Part shown: piece by piece, positions 38,009-44,997 of the stretch
Numbering within the stretch: position 1 is the stretch's first letter
How the letters are laid out: every line of letters begins with the position of its first letter
NCBI GenBank assembly: GCA_902786515.1
Contig: CADADA010000018.1
Location: 16,287-80,286, forward strand
Source of the DNA: an uncultured Lachnospiraceae bacterium
GTDB lineage: Bacteria > Bacillota > Clostridia > Lachnospirales > Lachnospiraceae
Direction: 5' to 3'
Length of the DNA stretch: 64,000 nucleotides
Made by a program: the position numbers and the translations under genes
The notes under the pieces: generated by a model
What the model saw: only the letters and a program-made list of their open reading frames with translations
Told to the model about the DNA's origin: nothing
The model's database searches: none

Positions 38009-38092
38009 ATGTTTGTAATTTTGAAATATGATGTTAATAATCGCAGAGTTTCTAAGGTGCGTAAAATCTGACTGAAATATCTTACTCATTCA
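38009..38092 (+). pseudogene. cas2 5' fragment 2
   Basis: Same as fragment 1: MFVILKYDVNNRRVSKVRKI, but with an in-frame TGA at the next Cys/Arg position and then divergence from the intact cas2. It follows array 2 by 60 bases. Confidence 0.7.
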
Positions 38093-38186
38093 AAAGGGAA
38101 AATGTTAGTGAAGCTATCAATCATAATCAAAAATTGTACGATATTTTAGAATATGGCAATGTGTTTATAAGGAGAAAAAGAAATCT

Positions 38187-39098
38187 ATGGAAGTTGAACG
38201 TGAGTCAATATTAGAAAGAACAGCTAAACTATTAACAAGAGATGATGGGAAGAAGTTTTTGAAAACAGATAGGTTGGATTGGATTAAGCAAATTTTGAAA
38301 GATTCAGAGTATGAGATTATGAAAGAAACGTCACTATCTGTTATCTATAAAAAGAAGAATGTTGATGTATAAGATGAGCTGGTTCTTATTTCTACTCATG
38401 TGGATTGTGTATCAGAAATAAAAAAAACGAGTTTTAAAGTCACAAATAAAGGAAATTATAAGGGAACTTTCGATAATGCTGCCACTAACGCAGTGGCTGT
38501 AATTGATATGCTGGAGAATAAATTTTCAGATAATACAATTATTGCATTTACAGGAGATGAAGAAGAACATAATAATGGAGCAAAACAGGTAAGAAAATAC
38601 CTAAAGGATAAGCAAAAGAAGTTTATTGCTATTGCTTTAGATTTAACGTTTAATCTAGAATCGGAAGAAGATGATAATGTACATACATACAAAGATGCAT
38701 CCTATACTATTGATAATATTCACTCAAATTCAAATGAAAAAATAGTAAAAAAAATCTTTGAAATTGCGAAGGATATACAAATTAAATTCATGGTAACCAG
38801 AGCTGAGAATCTAAATGATTTCTTTGATAACAGGGAAAGTGAAATACAAGATTACTATGATAAAAAACTTGAAGTAGCAGATACTGCTTATGAAGATGAA
38901 GCAATCGAGTACGGCAAGTGCGAGAACTGTATTTCAGCTTTTTCTTTGTGTTTACCATCCGATGATAATGATGATGATTATAACATGCATACAGATAAAC
39001 CTGTAAAAATAAAAAGAAATGCATTTAGTGAGTATATAGAAGCTGTTGCTGCTATAAGTCATGGTTTGTCTGAATTTGTTCGGAGCACAGATTTGTAG
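38187..39098 (+). pseudogene. M20/M28-like zinc peptidase gene, copy B (one in-frame stop)
   Basis: A nearly complete frame of about 303 codons broken by one TAA at 38370. Both halves are in the same frame. Possible zinc ligands occur in the order of the M20/M28 fold: STHVD (His), GTFDNAA (Asp), FTGDEEE (Glu), IALDLT (Asp) and NMHTDKP (His) near the C-terminus, followed by a final helix (AFSEYIEAVAAI). There is no signal peptide, so it would act in the cytoplasm. It is the best preserved of three copies placed between CRISPR units. Whether the TAA is a true lesion or a sequencing error is open. Confidence 0.6.
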
Positions 39099-39144
39099 GT
39101 GATTTGAAGGAATCTGATGTAGCATGTTGTAGATTATAAGGCAT

Positions 39145-39299
39145 AAAAAGTCGGTCAATCTATAATGCCGTAAATACAAAGAAAACTGAGTGTATATGTG
39201 GCTTAATAGCTCAAAAATGTGGTGAAAATGACCAGAAATACATTGAAAAAAAGGGGGTAATATGGTAGGATAGGTAGTAGAAATGGCTTAAATGCTGTT
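39145..39299 (+). promoter_or_regulatory. CRISPR leader 3
   Basis: Third copy of the leader. It keeps the left AAAAAGTCGGTCAATC arm and the GGGGGTAATATG and AATGGCTTAAAT blocks, but the right complementary arm with its T6 tract has been deleted (about 40 bases lost after GAAAATGACCAG). If the long stem acts as an attenuator in the other leaders, this array would escape it. Confidence 0.55.
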
Positions 39300-39809
39300 G
39301 TTGATGCGATACTTATGAAGAATTGAAACTTAAGCCTATTGGTTTTAAAGTTTTTCTCCTGCCCTTTATAAGGTTCAGGTTGATGCGATACTTATGAAGA
39401 ATTGAAACTTAATCATAAAGTTACATATTCTCTTTCCAATTCGAGTGCGTTGATGCGATACTTATGAAGAATTGAAACAGCTTCCTTGTGTATAAACATA
39501 GTATCCCTTTCCGGTTGATGCGATACTTATGAAGAATTGAAACATGCAATTTTAATTCCAAAAAGCCTGGCATTTTTGAGAAAAAATGCTTGTTGATGCG
39601 ATACTTATGAAGAATTGAAACATATTTTCATGGATTTTAACAGATTCCTCATATTTGTTGATGCGATACTTATGAAGAATTGAAACTTTCAAAATTGTTA
39701 GTTTATGTTTTAATTACTGGTTGATGCGATACTTATGAAGAATTGAAACTTTTGCATCATAGTTAAAATTTGTTACCATGCAGTAACGTTGATGCGATAT
39801 TTATTAAGA
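39300..39809 (+). CRISPR. CRISPR array 3 (7 spacers)
   Basis: Seven full repeats at 39300, 39379, 39449, 39514, 39592, 39657 and 39720, identical to the consensus. A degenerate terminal repeat from 39788 has two further changes and no ATTGAAAC end. Spacers are 49, 40, 35, 48, 35, 33 and 38 bases, on average shorter than in array 1. It is the only array followed by an intact cas2. Confidence 0.97.
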
Positions 39810-39869
39810 GTGCTATTAGAAGATATATATGATTATTTAAGCGAGGTATGAGAAGGGGATGGTTTGAAA

Positions 39870-40130
39870 ATGTTTGTAATTTTAACATATGATGTTAATA
39901 AACGCAGAGTTTCTAAGGTGCGTAAAATCTGTCTGAAATATCTTACTCATCATCAAAAATCTGTATTTGAGGGAATGATTACGCAAGCAAAGTTGAGAAA
40001 ACTAAAGAATGAATTGGAAAGATATATTAATTATCAGGAAGATAGAGTATGTATTTATAAAATAGAATCGATAAAATATGCGTCAAGGGAGGAGATTGGC
40101 GTGATTACATTGGATAATAATATTCTATAG
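39870..40130 (+). CDS. cas2: Cas2 adaptation endoribonuclease-fold protein
   Basis: 86 residues, a normal Cas2 length. MFVILTYDVNKRRVSKVRKI has the strand-1 YDV with the conserved Asp, HQKSVFEGMITQAKLRKL is the S-V-F-E-G helix motif, and DRVCIYKI is the final strand. The ATG at 39870 is preferred to the TTG at 39864. Cas2 bridges Cas1 dimers during spacer integration; no cas1 is present in the window. The two upstream 5' fragments are its duplicates. Confidence 0.9.
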   Translation: MFVILTYDVNKRRVSKVRKICLKYLTHHQKSVFEGMITQAKLRKLKNELERYINYQEDRVCIYKIESIKYASREEIGVITLDNNIL

Positions 40131-40147
40131 ATTAAGAAGGTGATTGA

Positions 40148-40661
40148 ATGCCAATATCGATAGAAGATGTATTTAAACCGGCAAATGTTAATGAAGCGAT
40201 CATACATCTGCAAAAAAAACATGACGGATGTGGAGTGGATGGTGTGAAGTTGTCAGAGCTTCCGCAGTATTGGAAAATCAATAAGTACAGCGTTATCAAT
40301 GCATTGAAAAATGGAACATATGAACCGGAAATCGTACAGAATGTGGAAATTATCGGTGCGAACAGAAAAAGAAGAATGATTTCAAAGCTTGCTTCCGTTG
40401 ACCGTTTGATTTTGAGATATTATGCACAGAAATTGTCGGAAATCGCACAAAAAGACTTTTCTGGTTTTTCATATGATTTCCAAGAAGGAAAGGGACATAT
40501 ACAGCAGCCTGTCATGTAGTTAGATATCTGAATTCAGGTAGACGTTAGTGTGCCAAAATTGATTTGGAAAAATCTATCTGAATGAGTTCGATTATGAGAT
40601 GAAAAGAAGAGGGGGGATGTATTGTCAATTCAACAGATTGACAGAGAACATCATTTGCTAA
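40148..40661 (+). pseudogene. Group II intron-type reverse transcriptase, internally deleted (CRISPR-associated)
   Basis: The frame to 40519 encodes blocks 0-2 of a retron/group II intron-like reverse transcriptase (GCGVDGVKLSELPQYW, KRRMISKLASVDRLILRYY, FSGFSYDFQEGKG). A frameshift follows; AACHVVRYLNSGR and CAKIDLEKS continue block 3. After a deletion removing the YADD region's lead, LNEFDYEMKRRG matches block 4-5 and the frame stops at 40661. It begins 18 bases after cas2. In Firmicute type III loci such reverse transcriptases are commonly fused to Cas1; here no Cas1 domain remains. Confidence 0.75.
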
Positions 40662-40698
40662 ATGACGGAGAAGAGATGTTTACAGGAGAAATTGCAAC

Positions 40699-40765
40699 AA
40701 AATATGGACATAACTTGACAAAATACGGACATTCTATATGAAGTAAAATATAAATATTGTATACT
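40699..40765 (+). promoter_or_regulatory. agr-type operator and promoter upstream of agrB
   Basis: Two direct repeats, AAAATATGGACAT at 40699-40711 and AAAATACGGACAT at 40720-40732, start 21 bases apart, the two-turn spacing usual for LytTR-family activators. A TATACT -10 lies at 40760-40765 with no good -35, as expected for an activated promoter. The same arrangement recurs at 44481 and 57281 with the repeat-to--10 distance kept at 60-61 bases. Confidence 0.7.
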
Positions 40766-40795
40766 TTCTTTATATGTTATGGATAGGGTGGACGT

Positions 40796-41386
40796 ATGGT
40801 AGAAAGAATTGTAGATAAGATTGTTAATAATCTGTTAGAAAATAATGCAATATCACAAGAGGAAATAAGTATTTATAAATACGGATATACTTTACTTTGT
40901 GAAGTAATTTTAAATATAATCATAGCAATAATTATAGGTAGCCTGTCAGGAAAATTATTTAGTCTTACGTTATTTCTTATCATATATATTCCTTTGAGAA
41001 GTTTCTGTGGTGGATGGCATGCTGACAAAATATGGAAATGTACCATTTATTCAAATTTAATTCTAGTGATGATGGTTTTAATCGATGACCGATATAGTAG
41101 TAATTTCAAGACGATTATGGAAGTTTTGTTTTTTGCTGTGTGTCTGTTTATGATATTTTTGCTGGCACCGATTGACACAAAAACAAAACCAATATCCCAG
41201 AAGGAAAGAATAGTTTATAAAAAGAAGATAGGCATAATAATGGTTATACATATCTGTTTATTGGCAATTATGTTGTTTTTAGGATATAAAAATATTACAT
41301 ATATATTTGTCTTTGCATATATTATACAGTTTGTTATGCTTGTACTAGAAATTTTAAATAAAAAGTTAGAAAAATTAAATATTTAA
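40796..41386 (+). CDS. agrB: AgrB-like membrane endopeptidase
   Basis: 196 residues with several hydrophobic membrane segments (for example VILNIIIAIIIGSL, LFLIIYIPL, VLFFAVCLFMIFLL). RSFCGGWHADKIWKC carries the conserved RxxxGGxH motif; the His and the Cys seven residues later match the catalytic pair of AgrB. It cuts and cyclises the AgrD precursor at the membrane. Here agrD is not adjacent but lies 3.2 kb downstream beyond cas6. A decayed duplicate of its 5' end is at 57379. Confidence 0.9.
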   Translation: MVERIVDKIVNNLLENNAISQEEISIYKYGYTLLCEVILNIIIAIIIGSLSGKLFSLTLFLIIYIPLRSFCGGWHADKIWKCTIYSNLILVMMVLIDDRYSSNFKTIMEVLFFAVCLFMIFLLAPIDTKTKPISQKERIVYKKKIGIIMVIHICLLAIMLFLGYKNITYIFVFAYIIQFVMLVLEILNKKLEKLNI

Positions 41387-41463
41387 AGATTAAAAAAAGG
41401 TCGAGAATATATTGAGATTATTATATAAATTGCAATTAAAACGGAAGAGGAGGATAAAACTCC

Positions 41464-42204
41464 ATGTATCATATAGCAATATGTGATGATTCTAAAGAAT
41501 ATATTCTGTATCTTAGCAGTATACTTAAGGAATTGGAAGGTAATATTAATTATAAAATATTTGAGTACAGTTCAGGAGAAGAGCTGGCTAGAAATATGGA
41601 TAGAGGAATCAATTATGATTTGCTGATTTTAGATATGCAGCTTGGTGGAATGGATGGAGATGAAACAGCGGAAATTTTTCGTAAAAGATTTCCGTATGCA
41701 GTACTTGTTTTTTGTTCAGGAGTAAGGCAACCTACCATTAAGTCTTTTAAAGCGACACCGTACAGATATATACTAAAACAGCAAAAACGTCAAGAAATAA
41801 TGGAAACATTGCGGGAGGTTATGACCGAGGTCGAGAAAAATTCCAGTGAACCTTTCATAATGGCACATTATAGAAGCACTGTTAAAAAAATCAAGCTGAA
41901 AAATATTTTATACATAGAAAATTCAAAAAGAGGTGGGAGGATAGCTGTTTGTCCAAATTGTGATGAAGCCAAATTTGAAGAAAAGTTATTGGTTGATAAA
42001 AAACCGGAAGAATTAGCAAATGAACTAAAAGAGTATGGATTTGCACTGTCACAAAGTACATATCTTGTTAATATGAACCATATAGAAGTAATCCATGTTG
42101 ATGATTTTGTTTTTGATACAGGTGAAATATTTAAAATAGCAAGAGCATATCAAAAGAGTTTTAAAGAGGAGTTTGCAAGGCGTTTCTCGAATAAATATAT
42201 TTAG
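41464..42204 (+). CDS. agrA: LytTR response regulator, AgrA-like
   Basis: 246 residues. Residues 1-120 are a receiver domain: ICDDSKEYI (acidic pocket), LLILDMQLGGMDG (phosphorylated Asp) and FKATPYRYILK (conserved Lys). Residues about 140-245 are a LytTR DNA-binding domain (VKKIKLKNILYIE, LSQSTYLVNMNHI). It is the likely binder of the 21-base-period direct repeats seen at 40699, 44481 and 57281. GAGGAGG precedes the ATG by 11 bases. Confidence 0.88.
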   Translation: MYHIAICDDSKEYILYLSSILKELEGNINYKIFEYSSGEELARNMDRGINYDLLILDMQLGGMDGDETAEIFRKRFPYAVLVFCSGVRQPTIKSFKATPYRYILKQQKRQEIMETLREVMTEVEKNSSEPFIMAHYRSTVKKIKLKNILYIENSKRGGRIAVCPNCDEAKFEEKLLVDKKPEELANELKEYGFALSQSTYLVNMNHIEVIHVDDFVFDTGEIFKIARAYQKSFKEEFARRFSNKYI

Positions 42205-42220
42205 ATTGTGAGGATTCAAA

Positions 42221-43525
42221 ATGGTATGGTTTGATAATTGCATTATGTTATTTGGATGCATGTTAGAAGTGTTTTTGATATTCGATTACTTTCACAATTT
42301 TTTTGAACTAAAAGTAGATAAAAAATATGCCAATATTTTAATAATTGTAACCTGTTTTTGTATATATGGAATAAATGCTATTGGAAATGCAAATGTTAAT
42401 TTGTTTTTATTTCCACTCATAATGTGGGTATTTGTAAGTATAGTATTTGATAGTAAAGTTGGTACAAGAATCGGATATTTTATATCTGCGTACGTAGTTA
42501 TGATAGGAGTCGAGTTTTTATATTTGATATTATCAAGTACCACAGCTGAAATGGTATATGAAAATGGTGTGGTGCCCGTATCTGATTATGGCTGGCAGAG
42601 TATTTTTGTGAAATTTTTAAATTATATATTGTTTTTGGTTTTAAAGCAAACATCTCATAAATCCCATAGTAAAATGACAAATAAATTGTTTTATATATAT
42701 TTGTGCGTTCCTGTTTCATCATTGGGAACCATGTTAGCTGTGTTTTATTCCAGAGTTGATTTTAAAAATCGTGTTATCTTACGAATAGTAATGACACTGT
42801 TTTTCGTTTTTATGGTTTTGGGTAATATGGTGTTGTTTTATGCATTTCAAAGACATACCGAAGAAATGAACAGAACAAATGCCCAAAAGATTGAATTGCT
42901 TCATAAAAATGCCGAAATACAGAGACTAACAAAAATAACAGAGATGAATGACAGTTATAACGAAACAATACATAATATGACTCATTCCCTCAAGTTAATA
43001 GAGCAACTGGCTATGGAACATAATGTGGACGGTATTAAAGATATTGTAGAAGATTTGACGGGTAAAATGATTCAAAGAGAAGTATATGAGTATAGTAACT
43101 ATAAGATTTTAAATACAATTTTATCAGAGTATAAGGATAAGGCGGAATTAAATAATATTAATTTTGATATTTATGTCGAGCCGGGATGTGTCTTGAAAAA
43201 TATAAAAGATATTGACTTTGTATCAATAATAGGAAATATTCTGGATAATGCATTTGAAGCGGTTTCAGGGATTGATGATGCAATAATAGAATTTAAAATG
43301 TTTATGCACGAAAAGGGGAAAATGTGTATTATTAAAGTAGTCAACGACTACAAAGGTAAAATAATTGAAAGCAATGGGAAATTGCAGACGACTAAAACTG
43401 AAAAAGGCATACATGGTATTGGATTGAACAGTATTTCTAGGAATGCGGAGAAATATCAAGGCAGTTTCAGCTATTATACAGAAGATAATAAATTTTATGC
43501 GATATTGATTCTGCCGGTGAAATAG
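42221..43525 (+). CDS. agrC: AgrC-like sensor histidine kinase (GHKL)
   Basis: 434 residues. The N-terminal 210 residues have about six membrane segments (for example ILFLVLKQ, ILIIVTCFCIYGI, LFFVFMVLGNMVLFYAF), the peptide-sensing domain of AgrC-type kinases. Then come NDSYNETIHNMTHSL with the phosphoacceptor His and IIGNILDNAFEAV (N box) and KGIHGIGLNSI (G box) of the HATPase. It is 16 bases after agrA. It should sense the peptide made from agrD. Confidence 0.88.
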   Translation: MVWFDNCIMLFGCMLEVFLIFDYFHNFFELKVDKKYANILIIVTCFCIYGINAIGNANVNLFLFPLIMWVFVSIVFDSKVGTRIGYFISAYVVMIGVEFLYLILSSTTAEMVYENGVVPVSDYGWQSIFVKFLNYILFLVLKQTSHKSHSKMTNKLFYIYLCVPVSSLGTMLAVFYSRVDFKNRVILRIVMTLFFVFMVLGNMVLFYAFQRHTEEMNRTNAQKIELLHKNAEIQRLTKITEMNDSYNETIHNMTHSLKLIEQLAMEHNVDGIKDIVEDLTGKMIQREVYEYSNYKILNTILSEYKDKAELNNINFDIYVEPGCVLKNIKDIDFVSIIGNILDNAFEAVSGIDDAIIEFKMFMHEKGKMCIIKVVNDYKGKIIESNGKLQTTKTEKGIHGIGLNSISRNAEKYQGSFSYYTEDNKFYAILILPVK

Positions 43526-43661
43526 TATATAAGCATTTGATTAAGCAGGTAGAGCTTAGCTTCCGCGTAACTAACTAAACTAGATTGTAATAAGTGTGGC
43601 TGGAATAATTACTGTTATATAGTAATTTAGAGCTTGACATTATAGAAAGGATGCTAAAGAA

Positions 43662-44411
43662 ATGAAATACGCTTTGCGATTTCGGACAGAAACACCGTTA
43701 CAGCTTCCGGTAAATTATAATAAGATTTTGCAGGCAGCAATCCTGAACTGGCTGCAAAATCAAGAAGCTACGGATTTTTTGCACGATGTAGGTTATGAAC
43801 ATCATCATAGAAAGTATAAACTGTATACGTTTTCAGATATCCGCGGAGAATACCGGTATTTGGAAAAAATTCGCAGGATAGAGTATTTGGATGAATTCTA
43901 TATTTTTCTATCATTCTATTCAGATGATTATGAGTGGATTGTTAATGATAATGTGAAAAATAAGAAACCGATTGTTTTTGGGACAAATGTTGTACCGTTG
44001 ATAGATGCTATGGTGGCAGATGAGGTTTATCAGTCATGCATAGTAGATACGGCATCCCCGATTACGGTACATTCAACTTTTGAAAAACAAGATGGGAGAA
44101 AGATTACCCATTACTATGAACCAACAGAAAAAGGTTTTTCAGAAATGGTTCGCAATAATTTAATTAGAAAATATGTATCATATCATGGAGTCGAGCCAGA
44201 ATCTGCTGACTTCTCAATCAAGCCGTATAACCGTAAAAAATTAAGAAGAATTGATACAAGTTATAACAGAATAGTTATACGTGCATGGCGTGGAAGTTAC
44301 GAAATTGATGGTTCGCCTGAATTAATCAAGATGGCATTGCTTGCAGGGATTGGTGAGAGAAATGCTATAGGATTTGGTTGCGTTTTGCAACGAAAATCTT
44401 CGGTAGGTTGA
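43662..44411 (+). CDS. cas6: Cas6 pre-crRNA endoribonuclease, copy 2 (inside the agr cluster)
   Basis: 249 residues, nearly identical to copy 1 at 33932 from the first codon to the GIGERNAIGFGCVL loop; it ends KSSVG instead of KFR because of one extra base. The shared DNA begins about 12 bases before the ATG. It is followed by the start of the leader-associated small frame (MTDSKKSEF at 44415), so the duplication carried more than the gene. It now sits between agrC and agrD in the same direction and could be read from the agr promoter at 40760. Confidence 0.88.
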   Translation: MKYALRFRTETPLQLPVNYNKILQAAILNWLQNQEATDFLHDVGYEHHHRKYKLYTFSDIRGEYRYLEKIRRIEYLDEFYIFLSFYSDDYEWIVNDNVKNKKPIVFGTNVVPLIDAMVADEVYQSCIVDTASPITVHSTFEKQDGRKITHYYEPTEKGFSEMVRNNLIRKYVSYHGVEPESADFSIKPYNRKKLRRIDTSYNRIVIRAWRGSYEIDGSPELIKMALLAGIGERNAIGFGCVLQRKSSVG

Positions 44412-44480
44412 GATATGACAGATTCAAAAAAGTCAGAGTTTGTTTCAAGTGCACGCGAAAAATTGTATATTTGTAAATAC

Positions 44481-44546
44481 AAAATTCGGACATAAGTCGA
44501 CAGAATTTGGACATTGGCTATGAAAATAATTTCATGGTGGTATTAT
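44481..44546 (+). promoter_or_regulatory. agr-type operator and promoter upstream of agrD
   Basis: Direct repeats AAAATTCGGACAT (44481-44493) and AGAATTTGGACAT (44502-44514) begin 21 bases apart, with TATTAT as the -10 at 44541-44546. It has the same geometry as the agrB site. It is more diverged in its second repeat, which suggests a weaker or differently tuned site. Confidence 0.65.
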
Positions 44547-44580
44547 ATCCTTATCAGATTAATTTGAGGAGGAACGAACG

Positions 44581-44733
44581 ATGAAATTAAAAAAGATTTT
44601 AAAAACAGGTATTATGGGACTTTCTAATGCTATGGCGTTGTTTATGGTCTTACAAACAGCAAATTCAGCTTGTGTATGGGTAATTCATCAACCTGAGTTT
44701 CCAAAAGAGGCGGAAAAATTTAAAAAAATATAA
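44581..44733 (+). CDS. agrD: AgrD-like cyclic (thio)lactone autoinducer precursor
   Basis: 50 residues: a Lys-rich amphipathic, hydrophobic leader (MKLKKILKTGIMGLSNAM), the core NSACVWVIHQPEFP and a charged tail (KEAEKFKKI). This matches the Clostridial AgrD layout of leader, Cys-containing core, Pro and acidic tail. A thiolactone between Cys31 and Ile35 (CVWVI) before HQPEFP is the likely signal ring; the exact cut site is inferred. GAGGAGG stands 8 bases upstream. It is too short for many gene callers. Confidence 0.85.
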   Translation: MKLKKILKTGIMGLSNAMALFMVLQTANSACVWVIHQPEFPKEAEKFKKI

Positions 44734-44797
44734 AAGTCTAAACTATCAGAATCAATATTTCCTATTCTAATTTTATAAGAGTTGCTTTTAATTGAAA

Positions 44798-44831
44798 TAA
44801 GAACACATAGAAAAAATGCTATGTGTTCTTA
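44798..44831. other. Strong 13-bp hairpin between agrD and the CRISPR effector operon
   Basis: TAAGAACACATAG pairs perfectly with CTATGTGTTCTTA across an 8-base loop. No T-tract follows on either strand, so it is not a standard intrinsic terminator. It lies 65 bases after agrD and 167 bases before the first effector gene. It could slow or process a transcript running from the agrD promoter into the effector operon. Confidence 0.5.
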
Positions 44832-44997
44832 TGTGCTAAAAAAATTGCAAAATAATCAATTTGTTCGGTATAAAATTCTACAGGACACTCAATTTTGTCA
44901 GGTAATTATGTATGTGTGGAAAGATATCAGGTGAGAAAAATACCGATATTGAAAAATAACCTTTGCACTTAAAAAATATATTTCTGGAGGTGTAATA

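Noticed and set aside
38788..39179. Minus-strand frames across the 3' end of the peptidase copy and leader
   Set aside because: Low-complexity His/Ile-rich products antisense to a clear coding pattern; shadows.
35011..39809. Spacers matching other parts of this window (self-targeting)
   Set aside because: No obvious match was seen by eye on either strand; a proper search could not be run.
44798..44831. Calling the hairpin after agrD an intrinsic terminator
   Set aside because: No T-tract on either strand; listed only as a hairpin of unknown role.
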